A stretch of DNA of 7,651 bases, taken from an uncultured Chloroflexota bacterium (GTDB lineage: Bacteria; Chloroflexota; Dehalococcoidia; SM23-28-2; RBG-16-64-32). Both the position numbers and the translations under genes were made by a program. The notes under the pieces are model-generated. The model did no database searches, was not told the origin of the DNA, and worked only from the letters and a program-made list of their open reading frames with translations. The DNA lies in contig CAJXNA010000090.1 in assembly GCA_913056415.1 (NCBI GenBank), forward strand, positions 1-7,651. Direction: 5' to 3'. Below, piece by piece: positions 1 to 5,791 of this stretch (the stretch's first letter is position 1; the number at the start of each line of letters is the position of its first letter).

Positions 1-19
1 GCCCCCTGCTGACACTGGG

Positions 20-57
20 ACGCCGGACCTTTCTCAGTTGGTCCGGCGTTTCTCGTT
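20..57 (+). terminator. Rho-independent terminator of an upstream unit
   Basis: The arms CGCCGGACC (21-29) and GGTCCGGCG (40-48) are perfectly complementary, and an extra A-T pair at 20/49 extends the stem to 10 bp around a 10-nt loop. A T-rich stretch (TTTCTCGTT, 49-57) follows at once. This is the classic intrinsic-terminator layout. It would end transcription from a gene to the left of the window, as nothing coding is seen in 1-100. It also separates that unit from the hydrolase gene that follows. Confidence 0.75.
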
Positions 58-115
58 AGGCTGATATTTGAGGTCCGGTAATTCCTAACCAGAGTACGGA
101 CTTGTGAGGACGAAT

Positions 116-559
116 ATGAACCAGAACCATCCCGTTACCACCGAGATCGCCACCATCGAAAAGGCGATGCACGAGGTCGGTATGTACGATCGGCCAGACC
201 CCCTCGACCTGACCGGGTTCGAGGGCTCCGGCGCCGACTTCCTGGAAGTCTATAAGCCATATATTCAGGATGGCAAGACTATCGTGTCAAGCCCGCATAA
301 AGTGTACGGGCCGGAAAATAACGACCTCATGCTTCAACTCCGTAAGCGCGGAATCGACAAAGTTATCCTGGCCGGTATGTCAGCGAACTTGTGCGTCGAA
401 TCGCATTTGCGCGAGCTGCTGGAGCAGGGCTTCGAGGTGCTGGTGGTGAAGGACGCGACGACGGGCCCCGGCCCGGAGGCGACCCAGGCGGCGATGGTCA
501 ACTACGGCCTCATCGCCAACGAGGTGGTGACCACGGACGAGATCACGCAGCGGCTGTAA
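116..559 (+). CDS. Isochorismatase-family cysteine hydrolase, N-terminally truncated (possible pseudogene)
   Basis: The 147-residue product matches the C-terminal two thirds of the cysteine hydrolase (isochorismatase-like) fold, whose members hydrolyse amides or related bonds using an Asp-Lys-Cys triad. The motif SPHKVYGPENND carries the likely catalytic Lys62. GMSANLCVESH carries the nucleophile Cys93, followed by the usual LRELLEQGFEV...VVKDAT segment. Full members of this subgroup are, from memory, clearly longer (over 200 residues) and begin with a strand holding the catalytic Asp (a DMQ-like motif). No such motif is present, and none can be found in any frame between the terminator and the start. 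ATG116 is preferred over an in-frame GTG at 104 because GAGGA (106-110) sits 5 nt before it. GC content is about 45-55% in 241-420 but 75% in 421-480. It is either a decayed gene that lost its 5' end or a shortened protein of unknown activity. The family call is firm; whether it functions is doubtful. Confidence 0.7.
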   Translation: MNQNHPVTTEIATIEKAMHEVGMYDRPDPLDLTGFEGSGADFLEVYKPYIQDGKTIVSSPHKVYGPENNDLMLQLRKRGIDKVILAGMSANLCVESHLRELLEQGFEVLVVKDATTGPGPEATQAAMVNYGLIANEVVTTDEITQRL

Positions 560-609
560 CGCGGCCTCCGTTCAGGCAAGATAAGCTTCACTGCGTTCCA
601 CGGCGGAAA

Positions 610-636
610 CCCCCGGCGTCACTTGTGGCCCGGGGG
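610..636 (+). terminator. GC-rich hairpin after the hydrolase gene, possible terminator
   Basis: CCCCCGG (610-616) pairs perfectly with CCGGGGG (630-636) across a 13-nt loop, about 50 nt after the hydrolase stop codon. No clear T-run follows (CTGTTCGC), so it is at best a weak or factor-assisted terminator. A second, smaller 6-bp hairpin (CCTTTG 651-656 with CAAAGG 667-672) lies just downstream. I see nothing else in the 560-737 gap: no coding frame with family resemblance and no RNA gene. Confidence 0.35.
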
Positions 637-737
637 CTGTTCGCGCCACCCCTTTGTCCTCACTGCCAAAGGATGAGCGAAGGCCCGTGAGCACCATGGA
701 CGGTGATATCAAAGGGCTACGTCCTGCGGAACGCGGG

Positions 738-746
738 TGCTATAAT
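738..746 (+). promoter_or_regulatory. Extended -10 promoter of tig-clpP-clpX
   Basis: TGC TATAAT at 738-746 is a perfect consensus -10 hexamer preceded by the TGn extension. No convincing -35 hexamer is visible 16-18 bp upstream, which is typical of extended -10 promoters. Transcription would start about 7 nt downstream, at 753-754, exactly at the GTG start codon of tig. The nearby upstream sequence has no ribosome-binding site, which agrees with a leaderless transcript. Confidence 0.7.
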
Positions 747-753
747 CGAATCC

Positions 754-2124
754 GTGAGGGTTTCCGTCGAACGCATCCCCGAAAGTCAGGTGGTCTTGGA
801 GATCGAGATCGAGCCTGACCAGATGGAGCGCTCCCTGGATCGGGCCTACCGTCGCCTAGTACAGCGCACCGATATACCCGGCTTTCGCAAAGGGAAAGCC
901 CCGCGCGGTATGCTGGAGCGCCACGTGGGCCGGGAACGACTGGTGCACGAGGCGCTTGATATTCTGATACCTGAGGCCTACAACAAGGCCCTGGAGGAGC
1001 AGCAGATCGAGGTGGTAGACCAGCCGAAGCTGGACATCGTCCAGGAGGAGCCGCTGCTCTTCAAGGCTACCGTCTCCATCCGTCCTACGGTGAAGCTGGG
1101 TGGTTACGCCAAGCTGCGCCTCGGCCGGGCCGACATCGTCGTAGCCCGCGAGGACGTGGACGCGGCGGTGGAGGAGCTGCGCCACCGCTACGCCCTGCAT
1201 GAGCCGATGGAACGCCCGGTGAAGGCAGGTGACCTGGTGCGGGCCGAAGTCCGTGGCCAGATCGACGGGCGCGAGGTGTTCGCTGACGACGATTTCGAGT
1301 TCACACCTCATGACGGCGCCACCATCCTCCTACCCGGTTTCGCGGAGGGCGTTATCGGCGCCGAGAAAGGGGTGGCCAAAGAGGTGACCGTAACCACTCC
1401 GCCCGGCTCCCAGCCGCTCTCGGGGAAGACGGGGACGTTCACCGTCGTCGTCAAAGAGGTCAAGGAGGAGCGGCTGCCGCCGCTGAACGATGAGTTCGCG
1501 CGTGAGGTTGGCGAGGGCTTCCCCAGCCTCCAGGCGCTGCGCCAGCACCTTGAGTCCGGGATCCGCGAGCGTCTTGAAGCCGAGGCAACGGAGAAGTATC
1601 GGGACGACGCCCTGGGCGAACTGGTAAAAACGACAAAGGAGATGGAGTACCCTCCTGTCCTGCTGGAGAGGGAGATCGATCACCTCCTGCGCGATGAGGC
1701 GCGGGCAGCCGGTCAGGACGTGGACCGCTACGTGGAGTCCGCCTATGGCGGAAGCAAACCCATGCAGGAGATCAGGGAGGCGCTGCGGCCAACCGCTGAG
1801 GAGCGGGTACGACGCTCGATCACGCTTACCGCCCTGGCGGAGGCGGAGCATGTGAAGGTGGAGCCCTCCGAGGTGGACGATGAGATCGAGCGCATCGTCA
1901 GCTCGTCGGGCGCGCAGGCGTCGCAGATCAGCCAGCTCTTCGATAACTCCAGCGGCCGTGAGGCGATGGAGCGATCGCTTCTGACTCGCAAGACCCTGGA
2001 CCGGCTCATCGAGATAGTGTCCGGCCCCAAACCGGCGAAGAGAGCCGCCGCGACCAAGCGGGCTAAGAAGGCGGTGGCGCCAAAGAAACGGAAAGCGAAG
2101 GCAGTAGAGGAGGGACAGACGTGA
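754..2124 (+). CDS. tig: Trigger factor (ribosome-associated chaperone and peptidyl-prolyl isomerase)
   Basis: Trigger factor binds the ribosome exit tunnel and shields nascent chains, aiding their folding in the cytoplasm. The 456-residue product has the family's three parts. The N-terminal ribosome-binding domain (about 1-112) carries the signature GFRKGKAPR at 43-51. The FKBP-like isomerase domain covers about 155-240. The helical C-terminal chaperone domain covers about 255-422. A basic tail (425-450, 12 Lys/Arg) follows, which is longer and more basic than in E. coli. GTG754 is chosen because MRVSVERIPESQVVLEIEIE aligns with the normal start of the family; the open frame extends upstream to 703, but those residues are unlike trigger factor and would span the promoter. 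No Shine-Dalgarno is present, and the -10 box ends 7 nt before the start, so translation is probably leaderless. The stop overlaps the clpP start by 4 nt, giving the widespread tig-clpP-clpX order. Confidence 0.96.
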   Translation: MRVSVERIPESQVVLEIEIEPDQMERSLDRAYRRLVQRTDIPGFRKGKAPRGMLERHVGRERLVHEALDILIPEAYNKALEEQQIEVVDQPKLDIVQEEPLLFKATVSIRPTVKLGGYAKLRLGRADIVVAREDVDAAVEELRHRYALHEPMERPVKAGDLVRAEVRGQIDGREVFADDDFEFTPHDGATILLPGFAEGVIGAEKGVAKEVTVTTPPGSQPLSGKTGTFTVVVKEVKEERLPPLNDEFAREVGEGFPSLQALRQHLESGIRERLEAEATEKYRDDALGELVKTTKEMEYPPVLLEREIDHLLRDEARAAGQDVDRYVESAYGGSKPMQEIREALRPTAEERVRRSITLTALAEAEHVKVEPSEVDDEIERIVSSSGAQASQISQLFDNSSGREAMERSLLTRKTLDRLIEIVSGPKPAKRAAATKRAKKAVAPKKRKAKAVEEGQT

Positions 2125-2750
2125 GACCGGAGTCGATAATCCCATACGTGGTAGAGCAGAGCCCGCGCGGTGAGCGCGCCTTCGATATCTTTTCCCTGCT
2201 GCTGAAGGAGCGCATCGTCTTCCTGGGCTACCCGATCGATGACCAGATCGCCAACGTCATCATCGCCCAGCTCCTCTACCTGGAGCGGGAGGACCCGGAC
2301 AAGGACATCAACATGTACATTAACTCGCCGGGCGGTGTGATCAGCGCCGGGCTGGCGGTATACGACACGATGCAGCTCATGCGCTGTGACATGGCGACGA
2401 TCTGCGTCGGTGAGTGCGCGAGTATGGCCACCGTGCTCCTCGCTGGCGGGACGAAAGGCAAGCGGTACGCTCTCCCCCACTCCACTATTCACATCCATCA
2501 GGCGCGGGGCGGCGCCACCGGCCAGGCGGCCGACATCGAGATCCACGCCAAGGAAGTGCTCCGCCGCAATCAGGTCGTGAAGGAAATCCTGGCGCGTCAC
2601 ACCGGTCGCTCTATAGAGGAGATCACCCACGATACGGACCGCGACTTCTTCATGGACGCCGAGGGCGCAAAGAATTACGGCATAGTAGACGAGATCTTGG
2701 CCGGCGGCAAGCTGGCTGCCGTCGCCGGCGGAGACTCTGCTAAGGAGTAG
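2121..2750 (+). CDS. clpP: ATP-dependent Clp protease proteolytic subunit
   Basis: ClpP is the serine peptidase that forms a double seven-membered barrel and degrades proteins fed to it by ClpX or another Clp ATPase. The 209-residue length is normal. The catalytic triad is visible as Ser101 in GECASMATV, His126 in STIHIHQ and Asp171 in HDTDRDFFM. The N-terminal axial-loop region IIPYVVEQSPRGERAFDI is typical, with only a few residues before it, so any propeptide would be very short. Residues after the active Ser read ASMAT where most family members have ASMGA, a mild deviation. GTG2121 overlaps the tig stop as GTGA, and a strong Shine-Dalgarno (AGGAGGG, 2108-2114) lies 6 nt upstream inside tig, so the two genes are probably translationally coupled. 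clpX starts 3 nt after the stop. Confidence 0.97.
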   Translation: MRPESIIPYVVEQSPRGERAFDIFSLLLKERIVFLGYPIDDQIANVIIAQLLYLEREDPDKDINMYINSPGGVISAGLAVYDTMQLMRCDMATICVGECASMATVLLAGGTKGKRYALPHSTIHIHQARGGATGQAADIEIHAKEVLRRNQVVKEILARHTGRSIEEITHDTDRDFFMDAEGAKNYGIVDEILAGGKLAAVAGGDSAKE

Positions 2751-2753
2751 CCT

Positions 2754-4058
2754 ATGCCCAGCGCTAAACGGGGCAAGACCCGCACCACCTACACCTGCTC
2801 CTTCTGTGGGAAGAAGCAGGAGCAGGTTCGGCGCCTGATCGCCGGGCCCGGCGCTGTCTACATCTGCGACGAGTGCGTAGAGCTGTGCCGCGAGATCATC
2901 CAGGAGGACAAGTCCAGCCCCTCGCGGCCCAAGCTGCCGTTGCAGCGGATTCCCCCTCCAAAGGTGATCTACGAGCAGCTCAGCGAGTACGTAGTGGGGC
3001 AGGAGCAGGCCAAGAAGGTCCTGTCCGTGGCGGTCTACAACCACTACAAGCGCATAGGCGCCGCCCCCAATCGCGAAGTGGAGCTGGAGAAGAGCAACAT
3101 CCTGCTGCTGGGGCCCACCGGCTGCGGCAAGACGCTCCTGGCGCGCACCCTGGCCGATATCCTCGACGTGCCCTTCACCATCGCCGACGCCACCGCCCTC
3201 ACCGAGGCCGGCTACGTGGGCGAGGACGTGGAGAACATCCTCCTCCGTCTGATCCAGGCCGCCGATTTCGACGTGGCCAAGGCGGAACGGGGCATCATCT
3301 ATATAGACGAGATCGACAAGATCACCCGCAAGAGCGGGGACAACCCCTCGATAACGCGCGACGTCTCGGGAGAGGGGGTGCAGCAGGCGCTCCTGAAGAT
3401 CATCGAGGGCTGCGTGGCCAACGTGCCCCCACAGGGCGGGCGCAAGCACCCGCACCAGGACTTCATCCAGATCAACACCGCCAACGTGCTGTTCATCTGC
3501 GGCGGCTCTTTCCAGGGGCTGGACTCCATCGTGGATGCCCGCGTGGGCAAGGGGCGCCGCACCATAGGGTTCCGCTCCGGCATGGCGGAAACGAGCCGCG
3601 CCGAGACCGTGGACGAGCTGCTCAAGCAGGTAGTCCATGACGACCTGCTTAAATACGGTCTCATCCCGGAGTTTGTGGGCCGCATTGCGATGGTCGTCTC
3701 CCTCCAGTCGCTGGACGAGGACGCCCTGGTACGCATCCTCACCGAGCCCAAGAACGCCCTGACGCGTCAGTTCCAGGAGTTCTTTTCGCTGGACGGCGTG
3801 GAGCTGGTGTTCACGGACGATGCCCTCAAAGCTACGGCTGAGGAGGCGATAGGCCACAAGACCGGCGCTCGCGGCCTCCGCACAGTCCTGGAGGACTGCC
3901 TGCTGGACGTCACGTACGAGATACCTTCGCGCAGCGACGTTAAGAAGTGCGTCGTAGACGCTAACGCCGTCCGTGGCCTGCGGCGGCCGCTGTTGCTGAC
4001 TCGCTCCGGACAGGCGGTGGATCTCTGGGATAGCGAGCCTAAGGGTGAGACGGCTTGA
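2754..4058 (+). CDS. clpX: ATP-dependent Clp protease ATP-binding subunit ClpX
   Basis: ClpX is the hexameric AAA+ unfoldase that recognises substrates, unfolds them and threads them into ClpP. The 434-residue protein has the N-terminal C4 zinc-binding domain (Cys15, Cys18, Cys38, Cys41). The AAA+ core follows, with Walker A GPTGCGKT at 120-127, pore loop GYVG at 153-156, Walker B IIYIDEID around 181-188, an RKH loop at 230-232, the arginine finger in PEFVGR (Arg310) and sensor 2 GARGLR (Arg373). The IGF tripeptide that docks into ClpP is present at 271-273, so it is competent to partner the adjacent ClpP. ATG2754 has a good AAGGAG (2742-2747) 6 nt upstream, overlapping the end of clpP. It appears to be the last gene of the tig operon, with a strong hairpin about 27 nt after the stop. 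Confidence 0.98.
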   Translation: MPSAKRGKTRTTYTCSFCGKKQEQVRRLIAGPGAVYICDECVELCREIIQEDKSSPSRPKLPLQRIPPPKVIYEQLSEYVVGQEQAKKVLSVAVYNHYKRIGAAPNREVELEKSNILLLGPTGCGKTLLARTLADILDVPFTIADATALTEAGYVGEDVENILLRLIQAADFDVAKAERGIIYIDEIDKITRKSGDNPSITRDVSGEGVQQALLKIIEGCVANVPPQGGRKHPHQDFIQINTANVLFICGGSFQGLDSIVDARVGKGRRTIGFRSGMAETSRAETVDELLKQVVHDDLLKYGLIPEFVGRIAMVVSLQSLDEDALVRILTEPKNALTRQFQEFFSLDGVELVFTDDALKATAEEAIGHKTGARGLRTVLEDCLLDVTYEIPSRSDVKKCVVDANAVRGLRRPLLLTRSGQAVDLWDSEPKGETA

Positions 4059-4084
4059 GCTAGACCGTGCCCGTTTCGGAACCC

Positions 4085-4111
4085 AATGCCCGGGCCCTGC
4101 GCCTGGGCATT
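4085..4111 (+). terminator. Strong hairpin between clpX and tlyA (terminator or operator)
   Basis: AATGCCCGGGC (4085-4095) pairs with GCCTGGGCATT (4101-4111) to give an 11-bp stem with one G-T pair and a 5-nt loop. It lies 27 nt after the clpX stop, the expected place for a terminator of the tig operon. The downstream bases TCGTGCT are not a real T-run. It ends just before the putative tlyA -10 element and covers where a -35 would lie, so an operator role is also possible. Confidence 0.45.
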
Positions 4112-4113
4112 CG

Positions 4114-4122
4114 TGCTATCCT
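4114..4122 (+). promoter_or_regulatory. Putative extended -10 promoter of tlyA
   Basis: TGC TATCCT resembles the TGC TATAAT element found before tig, with four of six hexamer bases matching consensus. No good -35 is seen. Transcription would start near 4129, only about 4 nt before ATG4133. In that case the mRNA is nearly leaderless and the GAGG at 4123-4126 would not be transcribed. If instead transcription reads through from clpX, that GAGG could serve as a Shine-Dalgarno at 6 nt spacing. Confidence 0.4.
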
Positions 4123-4132
4123 GAGGTGTGTT

Positions 4133-4876
4133 ATGGGCAAGCGGAGGTTGGATATGCTCCTCCTTGAGCGTGGCCTGTTTGATAGCCGCGAGAAGGCGCG
4201 GGTCGCCGTGATGGCCGGCTCGGTCCTGGTGAACGACTCGCCGGCGGTCAAGCCGGCGAGCCTAGTGGACGAAGGCTCGCGCCTGCGCCTGGTGGAGAAG
4301 CCCCGCTACGCCAGCCGCGGCGGCGATAAGCTGGAGCACGCTCTGGACACCTTCGCGGTCGACGCCGCTAACGCTGTCGTCGCCGACATCGGCGCCTCCA
4401 CGGGAGGCTTCACAGACTGCCTACTCCAGCGTGGCGCCTCCCGCGTCTACGCCATCGACGTGGGGCGCGGCCAGCTCGACTTGAAGCTGCGCCGGGATCC
4501 GCGGGTGATCGTGATGGAAGGGGTAAACGCGCGCTATCTGGAAGCGCTTCCGGAGCCCGTCGACCTGGTGACCGTTGACGTGGCGTTCATCTCCCTGCGC
4601 CGGGTGCTGCCGTCGGCCAAGCGCCTGCTGCGGCCGGGTGCGCCCATCGTGGCGCTGTTCAAGCCCCAGTTCGAGGCTGCCAAACGCGAGGTCGGCAAGG
4701 GCGGCGTCATCCGTGACTCTCTGATGCACGCCACGCTCATCGGGCGCTTCGCCGCCTGGTGCGTGGAGAACGGCCTGCGAATCAGGGGTCTGACGGCTTC
4801 TCCCCTGTTGGGCCCGGCGGGCAACCGCGAGTTCTTCTTCCACCTGCGGCCTGCCCTGAGCGGAGTCGAAGGGTAG
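4133..4876 (+). CDS. tlyA: TlyA-family rRNA (cytidine-2'-O)-methyltransferase
   Basis: TlyA-type enzymes transfer a methyl group from S-adenosylmethionine to ribose 2'-OH of cytidines in rRNA; the mycobacterial one modifies 16S and 23S rRNA and affects capreomycin sensitivity. The 247-residue protein has an N-terminal S4 RNA-binding domain (about 4-55) and an FtsJ-like Rossmann methyltransferase domain with the SAM motif DIGASTGGFTD at 85-95. The catalytic Lys-Asp-Lys-Glu set is visible as Lys66 (SRGGDKL), Asp149 (TVDVAFIS), Lys177 (FKPQFE) and Glu233 (NREFFF). ATG4133 gives the standard family start (MGKRRLDMLLLERGL); an upstream in-frame GTG at 4067 would translate through the hairpin and is rejected. 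The last eight residues, PALSGVEG, are encoded by an interspersed repeat and are not part of the normal fold. It is followed after 8 nt by NAD kinase. Annotation as hemolysin A, used for some relatives, is historical. Confidence 0.93.
   Translation: MGKRRLDMLLLERGLFDSREKARVAVMAGSVLVNDSPAVKPASLVDEGSRLRLVEKPRYASRGGDKLEHALDTFAVDAANAVVADIGASTGGFTDCLLQRGASRVYAIDVGRGQLDLKLRRDPRVIVMEGVNARYLEALPEPVDLVTVDVAFISLRRVLPSAKRLLRPGAPIVALFKPQFEAAKREVGKGGVIRDSLMHATLIGRFAAWCVENGLRIRGLTASPLLGPAGNREFFFHLRPALSGVEG
4237..4260. repeat. Perfect 9-bp inverted repeat inside tlyA
   Basis: CTCGCCGGC (4237-4245) and GCCGGCGAG (4252-4260) are exact reverse complements around a 6-nt loop. The sequence codes for part of the S4 domain region (DSPAVKPAS) in the normal frame, so it may be a chance product of GC-rich codon use. 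It could form a stable hairpin in the mRNA about 105 nt after the start codon. Confidence 0.5.
4850..4873. repeat. Short interspersed repeat at the 3' end of tlyA
   Basis: The 24-nt segment contains CCCTGAGCGGAGTCGAAGGG, with the ends CCCT and AGGG complementary. From memory, this element and its relatives are scattered through many environmental bacterial genomes, notably Chloroflexota, where it is recognisable by translations such as ALSGVEG, PERSRRV and LRSGQA. All three appear here: ALSGVEG in tlyA, PERSRRV in the frame that continues into NAD kinase, and LRSGQA on the reverse strand. The element fills the last eight sense codons of tlyA and abuts its TAG. Only one copy is seen in this window; its mobility or function is not known to me. 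Confidence 0.65.
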
Positions 4877-4884
4877 GCGTCCCC

Positions 4885-5763
4885 GTGAACAAAATCGGCG
4901 TCTTCATCTCCGCCCGCTGGCGGGGCGCCAATGAGCTGTTGGAGAGCCTGCGCGACGTGCTTGACTCGCAGGTGGAAGAGGTGTGGCAGACCTCCAACTG
5001 GGACGACTCGGCAGCCCAGGAGCAGATCGAAGGGACGGACTGCATCATATGCCTGGGCGGCGATGGCTCAATGCTGTGGGCGGCGCGGGCGGTCGTGCCT
5101 CACGCTGTGCCCATCTTCGGCGTGAACATGGGGCGTCTCGGCTTCCTGGCGGAGATTGGTCCCAAGGAGCTGATGGATAAGCTTCCCCGCGTCCTGGCGG
5201 GCGAGGGCCGCGTGGAGGAGCGGGCGATGCTTCAGGCCCAGGTCCCGGCCTGGGGCCAGACGTTCCAGGCTCTGAACGACGTTGTGGTCGGCCGTTCTCT
5301 TGCGGGGCGGCCCGTCTACCTGGACGTGTCCGTAGACGGCCGCCGCCTGGCCGTCTACCGCTCAGACGCCGTTATCGTGGCCACGGCCACGGGCAGCACC
5401 GGCTACTCACTGTCCGCTGGTGGGCCGATCCTCCATCCGGAGTCTCGAGACTTGGTGCTGACGCCGGTGGCGCCGCACCTCGCGCCGGCGCGGTCCCTGG
5501 TTCTGCCTGGGGATGCCGTTGTCGACCTCGTGCTGAGCACGGAGGAGGGCGCCACCGTCAGCGTCGATGGGCAGGTGAACCGCGCCCTGGAGAGCGGGGA
5601 CAGCGTCTCCGTCTGTCGCAGCCCGCACATCGCCCGCTTCCTGCGGCTGTCCGATCCCTCAGACCACTATCGCATCCTGGCTGAGAGGCTGGAGTGGCTA
5701 ACGGGGATCAACCCCGCGAAGTACCCGGAGATGTTCGATCAGAAGGGCGCCGGGCCCAAGTAG
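4885..5763 (+). CDS. nadK: NAD kinase (ATP or polyphosphate dependent)
   Basis: NAD kinase phosphorylates NAD+ to NADP+ and is the sole de novo source of NADP in the cytoplasm. The 292-residue product is of normal length and shows the family motifs in order: GGDGS at 58-62 (Asp60 is the catalytic and phosphate-binding position), the Asn-Asp pair in ALNDVV at 131-132, GSTGYSLSAGGP at 170-181, and VDGQ at 227-230. GTG4885 gives MNKIGVFIS, the usual opening beta strand. The open frame runs on upstream through the tlyA-end repeat (PERSRRV...), but that is not native NAD kinase sequence. The ribosome-binding site is weak (AGG at 4875-4877), and the gene starts 8 nt after tlyA, so coupling to tlyA translation is likely. 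Nothing suggests loss of function. A GC-rich hairpin spans the stop codon. Confidence 0.95.
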   Translation: MNKIGVFISARWRGANELLESLRDVLDSQVEEVWQTSNWDDSAAQEQIEGTDCIICLGGDGSMLWAARAVVPHAVPIFGVNMGRLGFLAEIGPKELMDKLPRVLAGEGRVEERAMLQAQVPAWGQTFQALNDVVVGRSLAGRPVYLDVSVDGRRLAVYRSDAVIVATATGSTGYSLSAGGPILHPESRDLVLTPVAPHLAPARSLVLPGDAVVDLVLSTEEGATVSVDGQVNRALESGDSVSVCRSPHIARFLRLSDPSDHYRILAERLEWLTGINPAKYPEMFDQKGAGPK

Positions 5764-5774
5764 CGACGGGCCCG
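5751..5774 (+). terminator. Hairpin spanning the NAD kinase stop codon
   Basis: CGGGCCC (5751-5757) and GGGCCCG (5768-5774) are exact complements around a 10-nt loop that contains the TAG stop. There is no T-run afterwards, so it is a weak candidate for termination or for attenuation between nadK and the Nudix gene. It may also be accidental. Confidence 0.3.
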
Positions 5775-5791
5775 CACGCCGGATACGGCAC

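Noticed and set aside
62..75. TGATATTTG as a possible promoter for the hydrolase gene
   Set aside because: The hexamer match is poor and no -35 is seen, so it is not supportable as a promoter call.
391..690. A 99-codon + strand frame overlapping the hydrolase and the gap after it
   Set aside because: Its first half is the shifted frame of the hydrolase (Arg/Gly-rich) and it resembles no family.
703..753. Upstream extension of trigger factor to an ATA/GTG-region start
   Set aside because: The added 17 residues are not trigger-factor-like and the extension would place the -10 promoter box inside the coding sequence.
1330..2145. A 271-codon minus-strand frame opposite tig
   Set aside because: It is a shadow of tig codon bias; it has no ribosome-binding site or recognisable domain.
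1743..3857. A 704-codon open frame on the minus strand opposite clpP and clpX
   Set aside because: It lies opposite two clearly real conserved genes, and its translation is low-complexity His/Leu/Gly/Val-rich text without family resemblance, as expected from the antisense of GC-rich codons.
4067..4132. Upstream GTG start for tlyA
   Set aside because: It would translate through the hairpin and the -10 element; family alignment begins at ATG4133.
4759..4884. Upstream start for NAD kinase inside tlyA
   Set aside because: The extra residues come from the overlapping tlyA frame and the interspersed repeat, not from NAD kinase.
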